This document shows, piece by piece, positions 36,549-43,281 of a stretch of DNA of 64,000 nt. How positions within the stretch are numbered: position 1 is the stretch's first letter; the number at the start of each line of letters is the position of its first letter. The DNA lies in assembly GCA_003246265.1 (NCBI GenBank), contig QKAU01000029.1, positions 30,021 through 94,020 of the forward strand, given 5' to 3'. Origin of the DNA: Kiritimatiellales bacterium (GTDB lineage: Bacteria > Verrucomicrobiota > Kiritimatiellia > Kiritimatiellales > Pontiellaceae). Made by a program: the position numbers and the translations under genes. The notes beneath the pieces were generated by a model. That model had not been told where the DNA came from, did not search any database, and was given only the letters and a program-made list of their open reading frames with translations.

Positions 36549-37146
36549 CGCCCGCTCCTTCCGGCGGCATGGCCGGACCCGACGAGACGACCACCTGCGC
36601 GGCGCGCAGGAGCCGGTCGCCGAAGAGGTAGCCGCGGCGCACCTGGTGCGAGCAGGTTTCGGCCGGGAATTCGTCCGACGGCAGGTGGGTGAGCGCCTCG
36701 TGGCGGTGCGGATCGAACGGCTGGCCGACGGCGTCGATCGGTTCCACGTTGAATTTCTTCAGCACGTTCTGGAACTGGTCGAAGACCATGCGGAAGCCGT
36801 CCACCACCGCCTTGTCGGCGTGGTGCTGCTCGGCCGTCTGGAGCCCCATCTCGTAGTGGTCGAGCACCGGCAGCAGCTCGAGGAAAAGATCCTCGTTGGC
36901 GCGCTGGTAGAGTTCCAGCCGCTCGCGCTGGGTGCGGTTGCGGAAATTGGCGAAATCGGCCTGGAGGCGGATGAACTGGTCGCGCAGCGACTCCTCTTCC
37001 TCCGCGGCCTGCGGGGCGGGCTCCTCCTCGATGATCTCGGTATCGGGAAGGGCCTCCGCCTCCGACGCCTCGCGGTCGGCCAGCTCCTCTTCGGCCAGCC
37101 TTGCCTCTTCCTTCAGATCCTTCCTGTCCATCTTCTTCTTGCCCAT
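36538..37146 (-). CDS. grpE: Nucleotide-exchange factor GrpE
   Basis: A 202-aa protein. An acidic N-terminal tail ([20 protein letters not shown]) leads into the long dimerising helix ([20 protein letters not shown], then [19 protein letters not shown]) and the GrpE beta wing ([20 protein letters not shown] and [21 protein letters not shown]). ATG 37146 is preferred because AAGGAA lies 9 bases upstream; an in-frame ATG at 37170 adds eight residues. It releases ADP from DnaK. A good sigma-70-type promoter lies at 37199-37226, and no CIRCE element is visible. Confidence 0.95.
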   Translation of the reverse strand: MGKKKMDRKDLKEEARLAEEELADREASEAEALPDTEIIEEEPAPQAAEEEESLRDQFIRLQADFANFRNRTQRERLELYQRANEDLFLELLPVLDHYEMGLQTAEQHHADKAVVDGFRMVFDQFQNVLKKFNVEPIDAVGQPFDPHRHEALTHLPSDEFPAETCSHQVRRGYLFGDRLLRAAQVVVSSGPAMPPEGAGDGE

Positions 37147-37198
37147 GGTTCGAATTCCTTTTGCGCCCATGACGGGCGATCGTTTTCCGAAGGGTGGA

Positions 37199-37226
37199 AA
37201 AATACGCGAAACAGCCCGCCTGTCAA
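37199..37226 (-). promoter_or_regulatory. Sigma-70-type promoter of grpE-dnaJ
   Basis: On the minus strand a consensus TTGACA (37226-37221), a 16-base spacer and TATTTT (37204-37199) lie about 53 bases before the grpE ATG. The consensus -35 suggests housekeeping-sigma transcription; no CIRCE inverted repeat is seen. Confidence 0.6.
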
Positions 37227-37318
37227 TAGGGGGGAGCCCCCGGAATCCATCATGTGGCGATTTGCCGGCTTGGCTCCCGGCCCCGATGCATGCTATCTGG
37301 GAACCGGAGAATGCGCAT

Positions 37319-37510
37319 ATGGAGCGAAGGGTGTTTCTAGTCCTGCTGGGTGCCGCCGGGGCGATCCTGCCCGCTCCGGGGAAGCCGCGGACGCCCCCCG
37401 AGCGAACCGGATCCCGCCCCGGACCGCTTCCCCGCGTCTATTTCACCGAGGGGGGCCCCATGCCCGGCCCGCGGCCCCGCAGCACCGCCATCACCTACCT
37501 GGAACCCTAG
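37319..37510 (+). CDS. Small exported protein of unknown function (63 aa)
   Basis: A 63-aa frame beginning with a signal-like segment (RRVFLVLLGAAGAILPAPG), followed by about 40 Pro/Arg/Gly-rich residues ending RPRSTAITYLEP. GGAGA lies 9 bases before ATG 37319, and a plausible promoter (TTGGCT, 18 bases, TATCTG ending at 37299) sits just upstream. The stop is 3 bases from the start of the alpha/beta hydrolase, so it may be a genuine small gene or a leader peptide coupled to it. No family is recognised. Confidence 0.5.
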   Translation: MERRVFLVLLGAAGAILPAPGKPRTPPERTGSRPGPLPRVYFTEGGPMPGPRPRSTAITYLEP

Positions 37511-37513
37511 GCC

Positions 37514-38380
37514 ATGCGATTCCCCATCATTTTCCTTCTCGCACTGTGCATGGTCCTTCCCGCCCGGGCGGGCCTCGACACGCTCTTCTACCAGCCCGAC
37601 CACAGGGAATATGCGACGCCGGCCGCGGACGGATATGCCTTCGAAGAGGTGCGCTTCCCGAGCAGGGACGGCACCCTGCTTTCGGGCTGGTTCGTTCCGG
37701 CCCAAGGCAAGGCCATGGGCACGGTGGTCCATTTCCACGGCAATGCCCAGAACATGAGCGCGCACTACACCTTCGTCTCCTGGCTCCCCGCCCACGGCTT
37801 CAACCTCTTCGTCTTCGACTACCGCGGCTACGGCCAGTCGGAGGGGACGCTTTCGCGCGAAGGGGTCTACGAGGACTCCGTCGCGGCCGTAGAGTACGTC
37901 AGGAAACGAACCGACATCGATCCGCGGAAGATCATCCTCTTCGGCCAGAGCCTGGGTGGAGCCAACGCCATTGCCGTGGCCGGCAGCGCCGGATTCGACG
38001 GGATCGCGGGCGTCGCCAGCGACTCCGCCTTCTCCTCCTACAAGGGAGTCGCGGGCGACCACGCCGGGCTGCTGAAGCCCTTTGCCTATCTCCTGATTGG
38101 AAACCGATTCACCCCCAAGAAAGCCGTGGGGCAGATCGCCCCTGTCCCGCTCGTGCTGATCCATGGGACGGCCGACCGCGTTGTGCCCTACCGCCACGCC
38201 CTGAAGCTGTTCGAGGCGGCGGGCGAACCGAAGTACCTCTGGACGATCGAGGGCGGTGGGCATACCGAGGCCCTGGGCCGCTACCGGCAGGAAGTGGCCC
38301 CCCGCCTTCTCCAGCTGTTCCGCTCGTGGGTGGAGGCCGGCGAAGCGGCGGACGCGGCTACGCGTAGCCCAGCTTCCTGA
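37514..38380 (+). CDS. Exported alpha/beta hydrolase (BEM46/FrsA-like serine hydrolase)
   Basis: A 288-aa protein with a signal peptide (FPIIFLLALCMVLPARAG, to about residue 20). The alpha/beta-hydrolase core has the oxyanion HFHGNAQNM, FDYRGYGQSEG, the nucleophile Ser146 in FGQSLGGANA, the acid in HGTADRVVPY and the His in EGGGHTE. Members of this group are esterases or thioesterases of poorly known substrate. It follows the 63-aa frame by 3 bases, and its 3' end overlaps the convergent era gene by 23 bases. Confidence 0.88.
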   Translation: MRFPIIFLLALCMVLPARAGLDTLFYQPDHREYATPAADGYAFEEVRFPSRDGTLLSGWFVPAQGKAMGTVVHFHGNAQNMSAHYTFVSWLPAHGFNLFVFDYRGYGQSEGTLSREGVYEDSVAAVEYVRKRTDIDPRKIILFGQSLGGANAIAVAGSAGFDGIAGVASDSAFSSYKGVAGDHAGLLKPFAYLLIGNRFTPKKAVGQIAPVPLVLIHGTADRVVPYRHALKLFEAAGEPKYLWTIEGGGHTEALGRYRQEVAPRLLQLFRSWVEAGEAADAATRSPAS

Positions 38381-39269
38381 GGATCCAGAAGTTCTTGCGC
38401 CAATCCTTTTCGACCTTGACCCAGAGGTTGAGCTTGAAGCGGACGCCGTACATGCCGTGCAGCTCCTTTTCGGCCTGCTCGCGCGCGCCCTTGAGCAGGC
38501 GCCCCTTCTCACCGATCACGATCCCCTTCTGGGAGTGGCGCTCGACATAGATCGAGGCGTCGACGACCCAGCGGCTCTCCTGCTCGTCGATCTCCTCGAC
38601 CCATACGGCGATGGCGTGGGGCAGCTCGTCGCGGAGCCGGAGGAAGAGCTTTTCACGGATGACATCGGCGATGTTGAGCTTGCGCGGATAGTCGGTAAGG
38701 ATGTCTTCGGGGAAGAGTGGAGGACCCTCCGGCACGGCGGCGAACAGGGTGTCGAGCAAAGCCGCCATGCCGTCGCCGCGCAGGGCGGAAACGGTGCACC
38801 ACAGCGGCGAGGGCGCCCCCTCCTTTTCAGCCCGGATCTCCTCCCACAACGCGCGGTAGTCGGCCGAACGGTCGCCCGCGCGGTCGCACTTGTTGAGGGC
38901 GAAGATGCAGGGAACCTCCTCGCGGGCCAGGCGGCGGAACCAGCCGTCGTCCTCGAGTTCGGGCGGTGTGCTGGCATCGAGCACGAGGAGCACGGCATCG
39001 GTCCCCTGCACGGCGGAACGCGCCATCTTGTTGAGGTTCCTGCCCAGTTCGCCGAGCGCCTTGTGGACGCCGGGGGTATCGAGGAAGACCAGCTGCCCGC
39101 GCGGTTCGGTAAGGATGGCCCGGATCAGGTTGCGGGTGGTCTGGACGGTGTCGCTGACGATGCTGACCTTCTCGCCAAGGAGGTGGTTGGCGAGGGTCGA
39201 CTTGCCGACGTTGGTGCGCCCCACGATGGCGACGACGCCGGCCCTTCCGGTCTGGATCTCTTCGGGCAT
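38358..39269 (-). CDS. era: GTPase Era
   Basis: A 303-aa protein. The G domain has GRTNVGKST (P-loop), the switch segment QTTRNLIRAI, DTPGVHKAL (G3) and ALNKCDRAG (G4). The C-terminal KH domain includes KGIVIGEKGRLLKGAREQA. It binds the 3' end of 16S rRNA and assists 30S assembly. Start chosen at Met 39269 (MPEEIQTG); an upstream ATG at 39290 adds seven residues without a conserved motif. It ends in a tail-to-tail overlap with the hydrolase gene. Confidence 0.96.
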   Translation of the reverse strand: MPEEIQTGRAGVVAIVGRTNVGKSTLANHLLGEKVSIVSDTVQTTRNLIRAILTEPRGQLVFLDTPGVHKALGELGRNLNKMARSAVQGTDAVLLVLDASTPPELEDDGWFRRLAREEVPCIFALNKCDRAGDRSADYRALWEEIRAEKEGAPSPLWCTVSALRGDGMAALLDTLFAAVPEGPPLFPEDILTDYPRKLNIADVIREKLFLRLRDELPHAIAVWVEEIDEQESRWVVDASIYVERHSQKGIVIGEKGRLLKGAREQAEKELHGMYGVRFKLNLWVKVEKDWRKNFWILRKLGYA

Positions 39270-39336
39270 AGGGGGCGGGTTGTAGCACAACGGGCCCCGA
39301 AAGCGTAAAGATTATTTGCATGCGCGCTTTTCGTCG

Positions 39337-39365
39337 TTGCGCGGACCGCACCCATTTCCTACTGT
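39337..39365 (+). promoter_or_regulatory. Candidate promoter of the peptidyl-prolyl isomerase gene
   Basis: TTGCGC (39337-39342), a 17-base spacer and TACTGT (39360-39365). Transcription would start only a few bases before ATG 39376, and no Shine-Dalgarno sequence is visible, so the mRNA may be nearly leaderless. Confidence 0.35.
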
Positions 39366-39375
39366 GTTGCGCACC

Positions 39376-40359
39376 ATGAAACGCGCCCTTCCCATCCTGC
39401 TTGCCGTGCTGGCGCCCGCCGCGCTCCCCGCCCAGACCAACAATGTCCAGAAGCCGATGTCGGTGGAGATCGACGGCTATGCAGCCAAGGTGAACGACCG
39501 CGTCATCACGCGCGGCGAGGTGCGCGAGGCCATGGCGCCGATGCTGCCGGAACTCTACCGCGCCTTCCAGGGGGCGAAGCTCGACGAGGAGTTGAAGAAA
39601 GCCTACGAGCGGACGCGCGACGAACTGGTGGAGCGGGCCCTGGTGATGGAGGCGTTCAAAACCCGCGGCGGACAGATCCCGGACCACTACGTGGACGAGG
39701 AGATCAAGCGCATCATCAACGACCGGTTCAAGGGCGACGAGGCCGGTTTCGAGCAGTTGCTTTCCCAGCAGAAGAAGACGCGCGCCGAATACCGCGAAAC
39801 CATCCGCGAGCAGATGGTGGTGGGCATGATGATCAACGAGGAGATCTCCGCGCGCGCGCGCGTCACCCCCGAGCAGGTGCGCAGCGCCTACGAGAAGGAT
39901 CGGGAGCGCTACTTCATCCCCGAAAAGGTGAAGTTCAGCGTCGTCGTCCTCAACAAGGGCGAAACCCCGGAGGACCAGGCCGTCAAGCGCGCAGAAGCCG
40001 CGAAGGTGCGGCAGCGGTTGCTGGATGGCGCCGACTTCGCCGAAACCGCCAAGGAGGTTTCGGAAGGCAGCCGGGCAGCGGAAGGCGGGGCCTTCCCATG
40101 GATGCAGCCCGCCGACGCCCGCACCGAGCTCCAGGATCTCCTCCGCACCCTGCCTGCGGGTGCGATCAGCGAAATCGTCGAGACGGACGAGCAGTTCTAC
40201 ATCGTGAAGGTCGAGGCGCGGCAGCAACCCACCTACAAGAGCTTCGACGACGTCCGGCTCGACATCAAGAACGCGCTGGTGGCCCTGGAGCAGGCCCGCC
40301 TGAAGGCCCGCTGGATCGAGCGGCTGAAGGCCGACAACTACGTCGTCATCTACGAATAG
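39376..40359 (+). CDS. Exported parvulin-type peptidyl-prolyl isomerase (SurA/PpiC-like)
   Basis: A 327-aa protein with a signal peptide (ALPILLAVLAPAALPAQ, residues 4-20). A SurA-type N-terminal chaperone region (YAAKVNDRVITRGEVREAM, then ELVERALVMEAF and YVDEEIKRIIND) is followed by one parvulin domain at about 185-290 (RYFIPEKVKFSVVVLNKG, RQRLLDGADFAETAKEVSEG, GGAFPWMQ, AISEIVETDEQFYIVKVEAR). It should help fold outer-membrane or exported proteins. Its last 14 bases overlap the convergent DCC-protein gene. Confidence 0.9.
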   Translation: MKRALPILLAVLAPAALPAQTNNVQKPMSVEIDGYAAKVNDRVITRGEVREAMAPMLPELYRAFQGAKLDEELKKAYERTRDELVERALVMEAFKTRGGQIPDHYVDEEIKRIINDRFKGDEAGFEQLLSQQKKTRAEYRETIREQMVVGMMINEEISARARVTPEQVRSAYEKDRERYFIPEKVKFSVVVLNKGETPEDQAVKRAEAAKVRQRLLDGADFAETAKEVSEGSRAAEGGAFPWMQPADARTELQDLLRTLPAGAISEIVETDEQFYIVKVEARQQPTYKSFDDVRLDIKNALVALEQARLKARWIERLKADNYVVIYE

Positions 40360-40714
40360 CGCCGCGGGATCCCGGTAGCCAGGCACGGTTGGCGGCCACG
40401 AACCGGTAGGCGGCCTCGGCGCATTTGCGGCACAGGGCCGATCGTTCGTAGCAGCGCAGCATCCATCCCGCCCGGCCGGCCAGCACCAGCGACTGCAGCA
40501 CGGCATGGGCACCCTCCAGCACCCGCCCGTCGGGAAGGACCAGTTGCACGGCCCGGGCGCAGGCCGCGGGATCGACCTGGGGCAACTTGTCCAGTCCCTG
40601 CTGGAAGGGACGGTATTCGACCGCATCGCCGGTCAGCCGGGCCCAGCGCCGTATCCAGTAGGCGCAGAAGGCGCAGTCGCCGTCCCACAGCATGGTTGGT
40701 TTGCGCGGTTCCAT
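40346..40714 (-). CDS. DCC-family thiol-disulfide oxidoreductase-like protein (DUF393)
   Basis: A 122-aa protein carrying the defining DGDCAFC motif at the N-terminus (MLWDGDCAFCAYWIRRW), FQQGLDKLPQVDP, the GAHAVLQSLV stretch and an aromatic C-terminal segment (YRFVAANRAWLPG). Family members have a thioredoxin-like fold, and their activity is poorly documented. ATG 40714 gives the usual length for the family. It is a single gene between two plus-strand genes. Confidence 0.85.
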   Translation of the reverse strand: MEPRKPTMLWDGDCAFCAYWIRRWARLTGDAVEYRPFQQGLDKLPQVDPAACARAVQLVLPDGRVLEGAHAVLQSLVLAGRAGWMLRCYERSALCRKCAEAAYRFVAANRAWLPGSRGAIRR

Positions 40715-40802
40715 CGCCCCACCCTTTTGCCGCACGCCGCCCCGCCCGCCAAGTCCCGATTTCCCTCTTGGCATCCATCCGCCGCTCCCCCACACTGCCT
40801 TC

Positions 40803-41804
40803 ATGGATGAAAATGCGAAAACTTTCCGGTGGGGCATCATCGGTTGCGGGCTGATCGCCCCGCGCCTGGCGAAGGCCGTGGAGGAGAGCGGCGAGGGCCG
40901 CGTGGTGTCGGCGGCGTCGAAATCGATGCGCCGGGCGCGCAGGTTCCAGCGCGAAACCGGCGTGGAGCGGGTGCATGGATCGTACGAGGAGATGCTGGAG
41001 CGGGAAGCGCTCGATGCGGTCTACGTCGCCACCACCCACAACTTCCATGCCGAAAACGCGCGACTCTGCCTGGAGCGCGGCATCCCCGTGTTGGTCGAAA
41101 AGCCCTTCACGCAGAATGCCCGCCAGGCGGAGGCGGTCATTGCGCTAGCGCGCGACAGGCGGCTCTTTTGCATGGAGGCCATGTGGACGCGCTTCAACCC
41201 GGCCTCCCGCCGGCTCTGCGCGATGCTGGCCGACGGGGTGATCGGCGAGATCCGCCTCGTGCAGGGCGATTTCCGCGTGCGCATGCATCCGCTCAGCCCC
41301 AAGATGATGCCGTGGAACCGGATGTATTCCCCTCGCCTCGCAGGCGGTGCCCTGCTCGATCTCGGCATCTATCCGGTCGCCTTCCTGCACATGCTCATGG
41401 GCCGGCCGCCGGAAACCGTCGAAGGGTCGGCCACCATGACCTGGACCGGGGTCGACAAAAGCTCCGAATACCGCTTCGGCTATCCCGGCGGGGCCCGCGC
41501 CGAGCTCTCCACCTCGTTCGTCAGCCCCGATGAGCGCGACATGGTGATCACCGGAACCCGGGGAAGCATCGTGGTGCCCCACTTCTACCGTGCCGACCGC
41601 TTCATCCTCCGGCGCAACGGCGAACCGGAACAGACCATCGAATGCGGGGAACCCAGCTTTGTCCACCAGGTGCGCGAAGTCCACCGCTGCCTGCGGGAAG
41701 GGCTGGGGGAAAGCCCGCTCATGCGGCTGGACGAGACCCTCGCCAACATGCGCACCCTCGACGCCCTCCGGACCCACTGGGGCATGCGCTATCCCGGGGA
41801 ATAA
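40803..41804 (+). CDS. Gfo/Idh/MocA-family NAD(P)-dependent oxidoreductase
   Basis: A 333-aa protein with the N-terminal Rossmann fold (RWGIIGCGLIAPRLAKAV), the family signature EKPFTQNARQAE, and the C-terminal substrate domain (GGALLDLGIYPVAFLHML). EAMWTRFNPASRRL and the GDFRVR segment resemble the dihydrodiol-dehydrogenase/glucose-fructose oxidoreductase-like branch. Likely to oxidise or reduce a sugar or cyclic polyol; the substrate cannot be read from sequence. An exported hydrolase gene follows 64 bases downstream. Confidence 0.9.
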   Translation: MDENAKTFRWGIIGCGLIAPRLAKAVEESGEGRVVSAASKSMRRARRFQRETGVERVHGSYEEMLEREALDAVYVATTHNFHAENARLCLERGIPVLVEKPFTQNARQAEAVIALARDRRLFCMEAMWTRFNPASRRLCAMLADGVIGEIRLVQGDFRVRMHPLSPKMMPWNRMYSPRLAGGALLDLGIYPVAFLHMLMGRPPETVEGSATMTWTGVDKSSEYRFGYPGGARAELSTSFVSPDERDMVITGTRGSIVVPHFYRADRFILRRNGEPEQTIECGEPSFVHQVREVHRCLREGLGESPLMRLDETLANMRTLDALRTHWGMRYPGE

Positions 41805-41868
41805 TCGTCCCGGGTCCGGCAATAGGAACCCGTATGCCGCGTTCTTTGCGGAACCCGGAGGCCAAGCC

Positions 41869-42735
41869 ATGAAGCAATCCGTCCTATTGATCCTCGCCGT
41901 CCTGACCGCCAACGCCGCCCTTGCCCAGCAGGGGGGCCGGCGCCTGCCTGCGAACTGCAGGATGCTGCGCGACCTCGAATACGCCGTCGAGGAGGGCGAA
42001 TCGCTGAAGCTCGACCTCTACCTCCCCCCCGGAACCAATGGAACCCCACCGCTGGTCATGTGGATCCATGGGGGTGGATGGCGCAACGGCGACAAGGCCA
42101 ACGTCAACCCCGCCATCCTGAAACTCGCAGGCGAAGGCTACGCCGTCGCCAGCATCAACTACCGGCTGAAGGATCTGACCATCCATCCCAGGCAGATCCA
42201 CGACTGCAAGGGGGCGCTGCGCTGGTTGCGCGCCCATGCCGCAGAATACGGATTCGATCCAAAACGCGTCGCCGTAGGGGGAGGATCGGCAGGAGGGCAC
42301 CTCGCCCTGTTGCTCGGCATGAGCCATGGCGTCGCGGAACTGGAGGGCACCGTAGGCGGCAATACCAACCAGAGTTCGGCCGTGAGTGCCGTCGTGGACC
42401 TGTACGGCCCGTTCGACCTTTCCGCCATGGCCAAAGCGCAGGAGCGGTTCCGGCGTGCCCATGCGGCCGATACCAACCTGTTGCTCAATGCCTCCCCCGC
42501 CACCTATCTCGACGCGAACGATCCGCCGGTACTGGCCCTGCACGGCGACCGCGACAACACCGTGCCGCTCGAACAGAGCACGCTGCTGCATGAGCGCTGC
42601 ACTGCGCTCGGCATCGAATGCGAGCTGCACATTATCGAGGGGGCCCGCCACGGAGGCATGGAATTCAGCGATGCGGAACGGGCGGCATTGATCAAGGCCT
42701 TCCTCGACCGCCACCTGGCATCCACAACGCCCTGA
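41869..42735 (+). CDS. Exported alpha/beta hydrolase, esterase/lipase of the HSL/BD-FAE type
   Basis: A 288-aa protein with a signal peptide (QSVLLILAVLTANAALAQQ). The hormone-sensitive-lipase motif HGGGWRNGDK gives the oxyanion hole. The nucleophile elbow is GGGSAGGHLALLL, the acid is in HGDRDNTVPLEQ and the His in EGARHGG. NYRLKDLTIHPRQIHDCKGALRWLRAHA is typical of BD-FAE/acetyl-esterase-like enzymes. It probably de-esterifies an extracellular polysaccharide or small ester. GGAG lies 11 bases before ATG 41869. Confidence 0.9.
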   Translation: MKQSVLLILAVLTANAALAQQGGRRLPANCRMLRDLEYAVEEGESLKLDLYLPPGTNGTPPLVMWIHGGGWRNGDKANVNPAILKLAGEGYAVASINYRLKDLTIHPRQIHDCKGALRWLRAHAAEYGFDPKRVAVGGGSAGGHLALLLGMSHGVAELEGTVGGNTNQSSAVSAVVDLYGPFDLSAMAKAQERFRRAHAADTNLLLNASPATYLDANDPPVLALHGDRDNTVPLEQSTLLHERCTALGIECELHIIEGARHGGMEFSDAERAALIKAFLDRHLASTTP

Positions 42736-42841
42736 CCCGGTCCTCCCGGCCAGGCCCTCGGCCCCGCGCCGCAAGCAGAGACTTCCCGACCTATTCCAAC
42801 AGCTCCCTGAGGCGGCGTTGGAAAAACGGATGAATCGGGAC

Positions 42842-42869
42842 TGGACAACACATAAATTTATCATAATGT
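42842..42869 (+). promoter_or_regulatory. ArsR-gene promoter with TTATCATAA operator candidate
   Basis: TGGACA (42842-42847), 16 bases and TAATGT (42864-42869). The box TTATCATAA (42858-42866) overlaps the -10 and recurs before the next gene at 43242-43250, both in strongly AT-rich DNA within a GC-rich region. A repressor bound here would block transcription, so autoregulation by the ArsR protein is the simplest reading. Confidence 0.5.
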
Positions 42870-42894
42870 ATAAAACAGAAACAAGGGACAGGAC

Positions 42895-43194
42895 ATGAAC
42901 GATCAGGAACGCAGCATGGCGGCGGAAGTGCTCAAGGCGATGGCCCACCCGGTACGGCTAGGCGTGCTGGAGGTGCTGGCGCAGGGCGAGCGGACCGTGA
43001 CCGAACTTTACGAGGCGCTGGGCTGCAGCCAGTCGATGATGTCGCAGCAGCTGAAGATCCTCTGCCAGCAGAAGCTGGTGATGGTCCGCAAGGAGGGCAT
43101 CCAGAAGTACTGCAGCCTCTGCAACCGCGATTTCCTCAAGGTCTTCACCTGCATGCATACGCATCTGCGCAAATACCTCAACTTCCAGGAGTAG
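42895..43194 (+). CDS. ArsR-family transcriptional regulator, probably persulfide-responsive
   Basis: A 99-aa winged-helix protein with MAHPVRLGVLEVLAQGERTV, the recognition helix QSMMSQQLKILCQQKLV and the wing RKEGIQKYCSL. It carries five cysteines (GCSQS, LCQQ, KYCSLC, FTCMH). The canonical ArsR metal box ELCVCDL is absent. The next gene handles sulfane sulfur, so a SqrR/BigR-like role, in which reactive sulfur species oxidise cysteines and release DNA, is inferred. It is preceded by a promoter whose -10 overlaps a TTATCATAA box. Confidence 0.88.
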   Translation: MNDQERSMAAEVLKAMAHPVRLGVLEVLAQGERTVTELYEALGCSQSMMSQQLKILCQQKLVMVRKEGIQKYCSLCNRDFLKVFTCMHTHLRKYLNFQE

Positions 43195-43241
43195 GACTCC
43201 CCCGTTCGGCCATCGGACCTGCCCGGGCTCAACACATTAGA

Positions 43242-43259
43242 TTATCATAAATATATAAT
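43242..43259 (+). promoter_or_regulatory. Second TTATCATAA box with consensus -10 upstream of the sulfur fusion gene
   Basis: TTATCATAA at 43242-43250 is followed by a perfect TATAAT (43254-43259) 23 bases before ATG 43282. The -35 position has no consensus. The same nine-base box overlaps the promoter of the ArsR gene, which supports joint control of the two transcripts. Confidence 0.5.
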
Positions 43260-43281
43260 TACATAGCCATAAAGGAATACC

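Noticed and set aside
37147..37318. CIRCE/HrcA operator before grpE
   Set aside because: No TTAGCACTC-N9-GAGTGCTAA repeat or close variant is present; a sigma-70-type promoter explains the region.
42895..43194. Arsenic resistance operon
   Set aside because: The ArsR protein lacks the metal-binding ELCVCDL box, and the neighbours are sulfur-transfer proteins, not arsB/arsC. The phosphatase at 4115 is LMW-PTP type but is not linked.
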